Positions 28,737-36,806 of a stretch of 64,000 nt of DNA are shown piece after piece; within the stretch, counting starts at the first letter, position 1; every line of letters begins with the position of its first letter. The position numbers were made by a program, and so were the translations under genes. Location: assembly GCA_002471225.1 (NCBI GenBank), contig DKPO01000008.1:1-64000 (forward strand), given 5' to 3'. The notes under the pieces are model-generated. The model was not told where the DNA came from. It did no database searches and saw only the letters and a list, made by a program, of their open reading frames with translations. Source of the DNA: Porphyromonadaceae bacterium UBA7332. Its GTDB lineage: Bacteria > Bacteroidota > Bacteroidia > Bacteroidales > UBA7332.

Positions 28737-30116
28737 TTATATTTGTTCGAAGCGGGCTGTGAAAAAGCGGAGTTGTTTAGGCTCATATACAAATCTCAGT
28801 CCTTTGATATCTTCTTTATGTTTGAATAAATTAATAATACCATCGGCAACGACATCCATATGTTTGTAGGTATATACTCTGCGAGGTATAGTCAGACGTA
28901 CAGTTTCAAGTTTTGGTTTATGATTTTCGTGTGTAACCTTATCACGGCCCGCAGAAACAATACCTCTCTCCATACTGCGAACACCTGTTTCTACATATAT
29001 ATTTGCAGCAAGACTTTGAGCAGGAAACTCTTCCTGCGAAAGGTGTGGGCAAAAACGTCTGGCATCAAGAAATACAGCATGACCACCTATAGGTTCGATT
29101 ATTGGTACACCGGCTTCTAGAAGTCTTTCTCCTAAATATCTGACTTGTTTGATCCGGTGTTCGATGTATTCATATTGCATGGATTCTTTTAATCCGATGG
29201 CCATCGCTTCCATATCTCTTCCCGCCATACCTCCGTATGAAGGCATTCCTTCATATACTACAACCAGTTCTTTTGCATCTTGAAATAGCTCATCGTCATT
29301 CATACACAAGAACCCACCGATATTAACCAGACAATCTTTTTTACCGCTCATCGTGCATCCATCAGCATAGCTGAACATTTCATGAACAATTTCCTGGATT
29401 GTCTTATTCTCGTAGCCAGGCTCTTGCTCTTTAATGAAATATGCATTTTCGACACATCTTGTAGCATCGAAGAAAACTTTAATGCCATGTTTTGAAGTTA
29501 ATTCGCGAACTTCTCTCATGTTTTTCATGGATACAGGCTGTCCTCCAGCAAGATTAACTGTAACAGCTAAACAAACATAGGCTATAGCATCTGCTCCTTT
29601 CTCGTCAATTAGTTTTTGTAGTTTTGCTAAATCGATGTTCCCTTTAAATAACATATTAAGTGAAGCATCATGAGCTTCATCCCGAATGATATCAACAAAG
29701 ATGCCTCCATTGCGCTCCTGATGATAACGGGTCGTTGTAAAGTACATATTTCCGGGTACATACTGTCCCGGTTTAATTGCGATCTGTGACAGGAGATTTT
29801 CTGCACCTCTTCCCTGATGGGTAGGAACCATATGCTTAAAACCGAAAAGTTCTTTGACAGTTGCATCCAGATGATGGAAGTTTTTGCTGCCTGCATAAGC
29901 TTCATCTCCCTGCATCATTCCTCCCCATTGCTTATCACTCATAGCATTCGTACCACTATCGGTAAGAAGATCAATGTAAACGTCTTCGGAGTCGATCAGG
30001 AAAGTGTTAAATCCTGCTTTTCTGATAACTTCTTCGCGCTCTTTTCGCGAAATCATTTTAACCGGCTCGACACACTTAATACGAAAAGGTTCTGCCGGAA
30101 AATCATTAAAATTCAT
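28737..30116 (-). CDS. tpl: Tyrosine phenol-lyase (beta-tyrosinase)
   Basis: The 459-residue PLP enzyme belongs to the beta-eliminating lyase family. It converts L-tyrosine to phenol, pyruvate and ammonia. Numbering is offset by +3 from the Citrobacter freundii enzyme, and the key residues line up: Tyr74, Thr127, Arg220, the PLP lysine Lys260 in SGKKDCLVN, Arg384 in SMERG and Phe451 in LRFFTARF. Arg384 and Phe451 correspond to the pair that sets tyrosine specificity. Tryptophanase has different residues there (VEIG and LRHFTA). The long identical runs to tyrosine phenol-lyase through the whole chain make tryptophanase unlikely, although automatic annotation may call it tnaA. Confidence 0.92.
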   Translation of the reverse strand: MNFNDFPAEPFRIKCVEPVKMISRKEREEVIRKAGFNTFLIDSEDVYIDLLTDSGTNAMSDKQWGGMMQGDEAYAGSKNFHHLDATVKELFGFKHMVPTHQGRGAENLLSQIAIKPGQYVPGNMYFTTTRYHQERNGGIFVDIIRDEAHDASLNMLFKGNIDLAKLQKLIDEKGADAIAYVCLAVTVNLAGGQPVSMKNMREVRELTSKHGIKVFFDATRCVENAYFIKEQEPGYENKTIQEIVHEMFSYADGCTMSGKKDCLVNIGGFLCMNDDELFQDAKELVVVYEGMPSYGGMAGRDMEAMAIGLKESMQYEYIEHRIKQVRYLGERLLEAGVPIIEPIGGHAVFLDARRFCPHLSQEEFPAQSLAANIYVETGVRSMERGIVSAGRDKVTHENHKPKLETVRLTIPRRVYTYKHMDVVADGIINLFKHKEDIKGLRFVYEPKQLRFFTARFEQI

Positions 30117-30196
30117 AATGGTAACAGTTTAAGATTAATAATACGCAGGAAAAATAATTGTTTTTTTTGAAATACGTCCTTTTCGGATAGTTAAAA

Positions 30197-31138
30197 TCAA
30201 AATTTATTCTGAAAATCAAAGAAATTATTTACCTGCTCTACGGTTGCATCTTTAAGTAGGACTTCTTTATTCTTACCTAATAAGTAGAGGGTCGGGATAG
30301 CTTTCAAATCATAACTCTGATCTAATTTTATCCTGGATTCAGGGTTGTATGAAATGATCCACTCCTTAGGATATCCGGATATGGAATTTTCCCATAAATC
30401 AAGCTCTTCATCTGTATATACGGCAAGAAGAGTCATGTTTTTATTATTAAGTAAATTGTTGACAGTGACAGAGTTTTGAAGCTGTTGTTTCACTTCCTGA
30501 CATGCGTGACAATCGGGATTGTAAAAAAAGATAAGTGTATAGGGCGCATTAATTTTATATAAATTGCTTATTTTCTTGTCACTGGTTTTATATTCAAAGT
30601 TAGCCGCTTTGTGACCGATCCGGTTTTTTGACACTAATTCTTGCTGAAATGCTAATCGGGTACTGTCAGCAAAAGACATTCTGTTTGTACCGAGTAAAGA
30701 GTTTATGAAACATAAGTAATATTCATCGTTTCGGAAAGGGGAGTTCGGATCGTATAAGTATTTTTCGGATAACTGATAAAACTTGTTTAAATAAGTGGAA
30801 TCGTTGTGAAAATGTTTGATACAATTTTCTATAGCAGAACAAAAACTCTTCTGATCACCTTCGCGTAAAAATAACAGATAGTTAGAGTATAGTTGTTCGA
30901 AGTTAGCTGTGTCTGTTTTTAAACCTTGATTTTGTATATCGAAGTTAGTCCAGTAATTGCTTGCAAGATAGGTTGCTCTTGCCTCAGGTTCTACAATTGC
31001 CATAGGTATTTCGGGCAATTTAAAATCAGTGGTAGTACTGATTTGAGTCTGAGGATTTGCTTCTGTGGTTGGTGTTTTCGCACTGTTCTGACATCCGGCA
31101 AAAACTAATGAAATAAATAAATAAGTAATTCTTTTCAT
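30197..31138 (-). CDS. Thioredoxin-fold lipoprotein with DUF5106-like N-terminal part
   Basis: I choose the ATG at 31138, two codons inside the longest frame, because it starts a tidy lipoprotein signal with FAGC and acylated Cys16. The 313-residue product has a helical DUF5106-like region (AEARATYLASNYW-like stretch through about residue 165) and a C-terminal thioredoxin domain with the redox pair Cys210-HA-Cys213 in NPDCHACQE and the cis-proline segment IPTLYLL. It probably acts in the periplasm as a thiol-disulfide oxidoreductase. Its partner is not visible from the neighbourhood. Confidence 0.8.
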   Translation of the reverse strand: MKRITYLFISLVFAGCQNSAKTPTTEANPQTQISTTTDFKLPEIPMAIVEPEARATYLASNYWTNFDIQNQGLKTDTANFEQLYSNYLLFLREGDQKSFCSAIENCIKHFHNDSTYLNKFYQLSEKYLYDPNSPFRNDEYYLCFINSLLGTNRMSFADSTRLAFQQELVSKNRIGHKAANFEYKTSDKKISNLYKINAPYTLIFFYNPDCHACQEVKQQLQNSVTVNNLLNNKNMTLLAVYTDEELDLWENSISGYPKEWIISYNPESRIKLDQSYDLKAIPTLYLLGKNKEVLLKDATVEQVNNFFDFQNKF

Positions 31139-31217
31139 GATCAAATATATCGATAGTTATAGCTGACAAATATAAAAGAATTCTATGAAGGTTATACGAC
31201 TCTTTTAAATAAAATAA

Positions 31218-31252
31218 AAGAGAGTAATCAAATTCATGATGATTACTCTCTT
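31218..31252 (-). terminator. Intrinsic terminator after the GH123-like gene
   Basis: Arms AAGAGAGTAATCA (31218-31230) and TGATTACTCTCTT (31240-31252) pair perfectly around a 9-base loop, and the minus strand continues TTTATTTTATTTA. It begins 30 bases after the GH123-like stop codon. Confidence 0.82.
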
Positions 31253-31281
31253 ATTATTATTTTGCTACAAATTATCAGCTT

Positions 31282-33075
31282 TTATAGCGTATTCAGATAT
31301 TCATTTAAGCGATTTACATAAATAGCAGCCCCATTTGCTTTTACATTTTGTTCAGTAAAATCTTTAAGAATGCCATTCAGTTTGATTAAAGCTTTAGTTT
31401 GGCCCTTTTGGCTTAGCTCATCCTGAAGAATCTTAATTTTTTCATAGGATTGTAGTCCTTCGATCATTCTTTCATTACGAATGGATGTCCTTGCTCCCGG
31501 ATAGATAGCATATGTATCACCTGCGGCCCAGTCGCGGAATCGGCTATCCAATAAAGGTTCTTTTACCCAGTGATTGAAAGACCAGCGAAGATAACCGTCA
31601 ATGTTTTCGGTTGCGGCATGAATTGGAATCCAGGCACTTTCAGCGGGATCAGAGAATGTGAAGTTATTAGGATATGCTTCAGCACAGCAAGTATAGTAAG
31701 TTGTAATATAACCTAGCTCTTTGCGTTTTTCTTTGATATGCTCAGGGTATCTGATTCTTTGTGCAAGAGAATAATCCCATACCCTTGTAGCGAATTCTTC
31801 ATGATAAGTCCCTGCGAAAGATACTTTGAAGTCTTTGTCTACACTCTCTACTAAAGCTAAAGTTTTTAGTACATGTTCCATAGGACGTTCGTCGATTGAA
31901 ATGCATGTAATATCAAACCATCCTTTTTCTTTCAGATGTTTAGAGAATGATGTGAGCATAGCTCCCCACATATCATTGAATTCCGGTTCTCCCGGTTTTG
32001 TTTTAATGGATTTAAATGTATTGGTTGCCTGATCTAAATACTGGAATGATAAATGCCATGGGATCATAGAGTAACAATTAATCTGTTTGTTAATTCCTTG
32101 ATTAAGCATAAATTCGACCCACATATCAAACACGGTATAGTCAAACATCCAGGTTCCGTCCGCCTTTTTGATCCATGTAATCATGGTCTCATAAGCATCT
32201 TCAGTCTGAGCATTCCAGGGTTGATGCATGATTGATGTGGTAATTACGTTAATTCCCATATTTTTCATCATTTCTGCATAAGGTTTCATTGCATCAAAAT
32301 GTTCTTTACTCCAAGGTTCTACCTGATAATAACGCGCGATAGAAAACGGATTTTGCCAAAGATCTAAATGGAATTTCCAATCTTCAGGTTGTGGGAGCGT
32401 TCTGTTTTTTACATTAACTGAAAAAGTTTCTTTTTTACCATTAACAGTCAATGTCCCTGTGTATTTACCAGGTTTTGCATCTTCCGGTACCCAAACTCTA
32501 ACCCAGATAGAACGAGTAGATTTAGGTTCCAATTTGATTGATTCAAGATGATGATCAATAGGATCTGCTACTAATGATGAATCAAAGAGACTATGATCCG
32601 GTCTTTTACCGCAAGCTGTTTCTCCATCAGGATTGGCTTGATCGGTCATTACATATCTTACAATTCCTGATAAGATCTGATTTTGATTTATAACAGCACT
32701 CTTATCACCGTTATGTACTAAATCGGATACGGAATAAGTCAGATTATCTATTCCGTCAGGTGTAGATATCACATATTGAGCATTTACGCGTTCACCTTTC
32801 CATGCATTTAGTTGTTTCGATTTTGCTAAATTTTTATAGGCTTCTTCCTGTTTGTAGCGGATATCGGTTGATCCCCAGCCCATACTCGTTTTGCCTTTTA
32901 ATTCACTCCATGATTTTGAAGAAGGCAGAGCGGGGTTTGATAACTCCGTATATTCATAAATAGGAAAAGGCTTTTGTCCTGTAGGAGTACCACATTGAGT
33001 AATACCTTCATTTTGAGCATTAGTTAGAATAGTTGTGGTTAATAAAACACTTGTCAGTGTAAATTTGAGTTTCAT
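31282..33075 (-). CDS. GH123-type (DUF4091) glycoside hydrolase
   Basis: The 597-residue product has a signal peptide to about residue 20, an N-terminal beta sandwich to about 225 (SIWVRVWVPEDAKPGKYTG) and a TIM barrel. The segment CISIDERPM holds the Asp395-Glu396 pair that, in GH123 N-acetyl-beta-galactosaminidases, supports substrate-assisted catalysis on a 2-acetamido sugar. The C-terminal part (YLRWSFNHWVKEP, AIYPGARTSIRNERMIEGLQ) is typical of DUF4091. The likely substrate is a terminal beta-GalNAc on a host glycan or glycolipid. It is flanked by terminators, so it is monocistronic. Confidence 0.87.
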   Translation of the reverse strand: MKLKFTLTSVLLTTTILTNAQNEGITQCGTPTGQKPFPIYEYTELSNPALPSSKSWSELKGKTSMGWGSTDIRYKQEEAYKNLAKSKQLNAWKGERVNAQYVISTPDGIDNLTYSVSDLVHNGDKSAVINQNQILSGIVRYVMTDQANPDGETACGKRPDHSLFDSSLVADPIDHHLESIKLEPKSTRSIWVRVWVPEDAKPGKYTGTLTVNGKKETFSVNVKNRTLPQPEDWKFHLDLWQNPFSIARYYQVEPWSKEHFDAMKPYAEMMKNMGINVITTSIMHQPWNAQTEDAYETMITWIKKADGTWMFDYTVFDMWVEFMLNQGINKQINCYSMIPWHLSFQYLDQATNTFKSIKTKPGEPEFNDMWGAMLTSFSKHLKEKGWFDITCISIDERPMEHVLKTLALVESVDKDFKVSFAGTYHEEFATRVWDYSLAQRIRYPEHIKEKRKELGYITTYYTCCAEAYPNNFTFSDPAESAWIPIHAATENIDGYLRWSFNHWVKEPLLDSRFRDWAAGDTYAIYPGARTSIRNERMIEGLQSYEKIKILQDELSQKGQTKALIKLNGILKDFTEQNVKANGAAIYVNRLNEYLNTL

Positions 33076-33144
33076 AATAATTAAGTTGGTTTATTCGGCC
33101 TAAAGATAATAAAAATATAAAAAATAGAAAGTATCTGCTTACAA

Positions 33145-33184
33145 AACGAAGGGCTGTCTAAAAAACATTAGACAGCCCTTCGTT
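33145..33184 (-). terminator. Intrinsic terminator after the first glycosyltransferase gene
   Basis: Sixteen-base arms AACGAAGGGCTGTCTA and its exact complement enclose an 8-base loop, at 33145-33160 and 33169-33184. It is 38 bases beyond the stop codon of the minus-strand glycosyltransferase. Confidence 0.85.
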
Positions 33185-33221
33185 CATAGGAGTATTAAAA
33201 AATCTAATTGATCGATAAAGA

Positions 33222-34355
33222 TTAATCGATTAGTTTATTGTAAAGTTTTTGAAGTTCTAACGCTATGTTTTCTTCATCAAACAACTTTGCATATTGTTTT
33301 CCGGAAGCAATCATTTTATTTCGTTGATCCGGATTATTTATTAAATAAGACATAGCATCTCTCATTTGTTCTACTGAGTTCGGATTAACATAAATAGAAT
33401 CAGGGCCACCGGCTTCTTCAAGGCAAGAACCGGTTGCTGCAATTACAGGTATTCCGGAGTATAGAGCCTCTATGATGGGAATTCCGAATCCTTCAAAAAA
33501 AGAAGGATAGACAAAAATTGTAGCTTGCTGATAAATAGCTGGCAGATCCCCAAAAGGTACTCCATGAAGAAATGTAACGAGGTTCTCAAGACCGTTTTCC
33601 TTAATATATTGTTTCACTTCATTCATGTATGGAGTAGGACGCCCTACAGCAACCAAAGGTATTTTGTTGGAAGATTCTTTCAAGGCTTTTAAAGCCAGAA
33701 GTAGATTCTTGCGACTTTCGATCGTTCCAACATATAAAATATAATTATCTGGTAATTTGTATTTTTCTTTGACTTGTTTTTTTAACTCCTCAGCGGCCGC
33801 AACTTTAAAGCTGTTATCACAACCTTGGTAGATAACATCAATTTTATCGGGACTTATATTGAAAAAGTCAACAATATCCCGTTTAGTCATTTCACTTACA
33901 GCAATAACACGATCAGCCTTTTGACAGGCTCTTTTAAATTTAAATTTATAGATAAGGCGGTCTATTGGCTTGTAAAATTCAGGATAACGTAAAAAGATTA
34001 AATCATGGATAGTCACAACGGATTTTACACCGCTTTTCTGTAATCCAAAAGGGATTTCATTGCTAAGCCCGTGATATATATCCATGTTTTCCAGATTAAT
34101 ATCTGAAACAATACCATAAGAACGCCAAATTGATTTCACACCAAACCCCTTCCAGAAACCTTTCGGGAAGCGATATTGAATATTTAAACCATTATTGATT
34201 TTAGATCTTAGACTTGGTTTGCCCGCAGAAGGTGTAAAGAGCAAATATTCATTATCTGAGTTATATGTTGACAAAGTATTAAGAACAAACCGGCTATAGT
34301 TGCCTAATCCTGTTCCATTGTGCGTTGCACGTTTAGCATCAAATGCAATTCTCAT
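33222..34355 (-). CDS. GT4-family glycosyltransferase
   Basis: The 377-residue product has the two-domain GT-B layout: RNGTGLGNYSRFVL-like glycine-rich N-terminal loop near residues 10-26, YVGTIESRKNLLLAL at about 215-230 and the E-x7-E motif FEGFGIPIIE at about 295-305. No signal peptide is seen, so it works on the cytoplasmic face, adding a sugar to a lipid-linked or LPS/exopolysaccharide intermediate. It is divergent from the fdtA-like genes. The donor and acceptor sugars are not predictable; a mannosyltransferase-like enzyme is one possibility. Confidence 0.88.
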   Translation of the reverse strand: MRIAFDAKRATHNGTGLGNYSRFVLNTLSTYNSDNEYLLFTPSAGKPSLRSKINNGLNIQYRFPKGFWKGFGVKSIWRSYGIVSDINLENMDIYHGLSNEIPFGLQKSGVKSVVTIHDLIFLRYPEFYKPIDRLIYKFKFKRACQKADRVIAVSEMTKRDIVDFFNISPDKIDVIYQGCDNSFKVAAAEELKKQVKEKYKLPDNYILYVGTIESRKNLLLALKALKESSNKIPLVAVGRPTPYMNEVKQYIKENGLENLVTFLHGVPFGDLPAIYQQATIFVYPSFFEGFGIPIIEALYSGIPVIAATGSCLEEAGGPDSIYVNPNSVEQMRDAMSYLINNPDQRNKMIASGKQYAKLFDEENIALELQKLYNKLID

Positions 34356-34529
34356 AAAGTCAAATTTCTTATTCTAAATAATAAGACGTCTCATTTTTAG
34401 TTTATGCTGCAAAGGTAGGAAATAAAGTTTGGATTATAGTTGATATGTCATTTTTAGATAGTTAAATAGTGAGAATGCTATAGTTTGAGTAAGTTGAGTC
34501 ATAAAATTATATTGTAATACTATATGAAA

Positions 34530-34562
34530 ATTGACTGATCTATAGATTTAATCTTAACTTTG
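34530..34562 (+). promoter_or_regulatory. Putative promoter of the fdtA-like operon
   Basis: ATTG at 34530-34533 and TAACTTTG at 34555-34562 are 21 bases apart. The -7 box fits TAnnTTTG exactly and the -33 box has one mismatch to TTTG. It lies 34 bases before the ATG of the first ketoisomerase gene. Confidence 0.6.
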
Positions 34563-34596
34563 TCCACATTTGATATAAAGTATAAAATGAACAAAT

Positions 34597-34995
34597 ATGG
34601 AAGTACGTATTATAGATCTTCCAAAAATTTTGGATCGAAGAGGAAATTTATCTTTCCTGGAAAGTAATAAGCATATACCTTTTAATATTGAGCGGGTACA
34701 TTGGATTTATGATGTTCCTGGTGGTCAATTTCGCGGAGGGCATGCATATAAGCAAACCAAAGAGTTTGTAATTGCACTATCAGGTAGTTTTGATGTGCTT
34801 ATAGATAACGGTGTTGATAAGGATATTTATCATTTAAATCGTTCTTATTATGGATTATATGTACCTGCGGGTACTTGGCGGGAAGTGAATAATTTCTCAA
34901 CAAATTCATTAGCGCTAGTTATTTCGTCTACGCTATATGATGCGAGTGATTATATAAGAGATTATGACGAGTTTTTAAAATACAAGTTGAAATGA
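34597..34995 (+). CDS. FdtA/WxcM-like sugar 3,4-ketoisomerase paralog, second active-site His replaced
   Basis: The 132-residue cupin matches the FdtA/QdtA family, which moves the keto group of dTDP-4-keto-6-deoxyglucose from C4 to C3. The family HxH motif after RGG reads H49-A-Y51 here, so the second His is Tyr. The family-typical ending DYIRDYDEFL is present. The stop overlaps the ATG of the next paralog by four bases (ATGA), indicating translational coupling. It may have altered activity, be inactive, or form a mixed dimer with its neighbour. Confidence 0.85.
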   Translation: MEVRIIDLPKILDRRGNLSFLESNKHIPFNIERVHWIYDVPGGQFRGGHAYKQTKEFVIALSGSFDVLIDNGVDKDIYHLNRSYYGLYVPAGTWREVNNFSTNSLALVISSTLYDASDYIRDYDEFLKYKLK

Positions 34996-35417
34996 ATCAT
35001 TTAAATACTGTCTATGACTGTTCAATTATTGAATTAAAACATATATTGAATGAAATAGGATATGTCTCTTCAGTTGAGGGTGCCAGTAATATCAGTTTTG
35101 ATATAAAAAGGGTTTATTATATATCTGAAATTCCATTAGATGTAACAAGAGGAGGGCATGGGCATAAATGCTTAAAACAACTTTTAGTTGCCACTACTGG
35201 TAGTTTTGATATAATTTTAGATGATGGACTGAATAAACAGGTTTGTACACTCAATCAACCTTATCAAGGTTTGTTGATTGTTCCTGGGATATGGCGGGAA
35301 ATTGTCAATTTTTCGGCAGATGCTACTTGTTTGGTATTAGCATCTCTAGATTATGATGAAACAGAATATATTCGAGATTACGATGAATTTTTAAAATTTA
35401 AAAAGAAGGATTATTGA
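34992..35417 (+). CDS. FdtA/QdtA-type dTDP-4-keto-6-deoxyglucose 3,4-ketoisomerase
   Basis: The 141-residue cupin is the second tandem member of the family and keeps both active-site histidines, His56 and His58, in RGGHGHK. The rest of the fold (SFDIILDDG, VPGIWREIVNFS, YIRDYDEFL) parallels the upstream copy. It likely supplies the 3-keto sugar nucleotide for the aminotransferase encoded 103 bases downstream, giving dTDP-3-amino-3,6-dideoxyhexose. Whether the product is the galacto (Fuc3N) or gluco (Qui3N) form cannot be decided from the sequence. It starts within the upstream gene's stop codon. Confidence 0.87.
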   Translation: MNHLNTVYDCSIIELKHILNEIGYVSSVEGASNISFDIKRVYYISEIPLDVTRGGHGHKCLKQLLVATTGSFDIILDDGLNKQVCTLNQPYQGLLIVPGIWREIVNFSADATCLVLASLDYDETEYIRDYDEFLKFKKKDY

Positions 35418-35519
35418 AATGGAAAGGATAAATTTCTTTTATGAGTTAAGAGTGTTATTAGGAGCTCGTAGATAATCGTTTTTATGTTATTAAATATATA
35501 TTGTGATTAAGATTTATAT

Positions 35520-36626
35520 ATGATTAAATTTCTTGATTTACAAAAGATTAATTCGAAGTATGCTTCAGAATTAAAAGAAGTAGCATCTGCAGTAATTGAT
35601 AATGGCTGGTTTTTACAGGGAGATTATAATAAAAAAATTGAAAAAGAATTAGCTGCATATATTGGTGCTAATCATGCAATAGCCGTAGCTAATGGATTGG
35701 ATGCATTAAGACTGATTCTACGTGCATATATTGAACTGGGTGTAATGGCAGAAGGTGATGAGATTTTAGTGCCTGCAAATACATATATAGCTTCGGTATT
35801 AGCTATTACAGATAATAAATTGAAGCCTGTCTTTGTCGAACCTGATGAGGATTCGTATAATATTAGTGAGAAGAGTATAGAAGCACTTATAACTGATAAA
35901 ACAAAAGGTGTTTTAGTCGTTCATTTATATGGACAGACTTCCTGGAGCGCTGATTTTGAATCATTAGCAAAGAAATATAATCTTAAAGTGATTGAAGATA
36001 ATGCTCAAGCTATAGGGGCACAATATAAAGATAGAAAAACCGGAAATTTAGGTGATGCAGCAGGTTTTAGTTTTTATCCTGGTAAGAATCTGGGAGCATT
36101 AGGGGATAGCGGAGCTGTGACTACTAATGATAAAGAATTAGCTTCTGTAATCAGGGCTTTGGGCAATTATGGGTCAGAAATGAAGTATCATAATTTATAT
36201 AAAGGTCTAAATAGTAGGATGGATGAAATTCAAGCAGCCTTTCTTTCGGTTAAATTAAAATATATTGATGATGAAAATGCTATACGTTGCGCTATAGCAG
36301 AAAAATATCTTGCAGAGATTAATAATCCATTAATTAAATTACCGATGGTTCGGTCGACTGATAAACTAAGCCATGTTTGGCATCTGTTTGTCATACGTTG
36401 TAAAGAGCGAGACAGACTACAGTCTTATCTGGCTAAGAATAATATTCAGACTTTAATTCACTACCCCATACCGCCACATAAGCAAAAATGTTATAATGAA
36501 TACAATGAATTGAAGTTGCCTTTGACAGAACAAATTCATAAAGAAGTGTTAAGTTTGCCCATAAGTCCTGTAATGCATATAGAGGATGTTCAATTAGTTA
36601 TTGATGTTTTAAATAGCTTTAGATAA
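35520..36626 (+). CDS. DegT/DnrJ/EryC1-family sugar aminotransferase (FdtB-like)
   Basis: The 368-residue PLP enzyme has the fold-type I sugar aminotransferase pattern: ANGLDALRLIL at about 57-67, IEDNAQAIGAQYK at about 158-170 and the Schiff-base Lys189 in SFYPGKNLG. It most likely transfers an amino group to the 3-keto sugar made by the adjacent ketoisomerases, as FdtB/QdtB do. No dedicated N-acetyltransferase (FdtC/QdtC) is present nearby, so acetylation either does not occur or is encoded elsewhere. A separate promoter is possible in the 102-base gap upstream. Confidence 0.9.
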   Translation: MIKFLDLQKINSKYASELKEVASAVIDNGWFLQGDYNKKIEKELAAYIGANHAIAVANGLDALRLILRAYIELGVMAEGDEILVPANTYIASVLAITDNKLKPVFVEPDEDSYNISEKSIEALITDKTKGVLVVHLYGQTSWSADFESLAKKYNLKVIEDNAQAIGAQYKDRKTGNLGDAAGFSFYPGKNLGALGDSGAVTTNDKELASVIRALGNYGSEMKYHNLYKGLNSRMDEIQAAFLSVKLKYIDDENAIRCAIAEKYLAEINNPLIKLPMVRSTDKLSHVWHLFVIRCKERDRLQSYLAKNNIQTLIHYPIPPHKQKCYNEYNELKLPLTEQIHKEVLSLPISPVMHIEDVQLVIDVLNSFR

Positions 36627-36806
36627 CTATTTTTCTATTTAGTTTTTTTGTGGCAGGGATGCTATCGTGAATGAAGATAGAAAGTGTTTTTTTGTAAAGT
36701 AGTAGATTTTTTATATCTCTCAAAATGTAGATAATAGTTGAATTGATAATTTGTTTTATTATCTCTGCGGGTTGAGTTTTTTGGATATTGATGATATATT
36801 TTAGTT

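Noticed and set aside
28737..30116. Annotation as tryptophanase (tnaA)
   Set aside because: The specificity residues Arg384 and Phe451 and the overall sequence follow tyrosine phenol-lyase, not tryptophanase.
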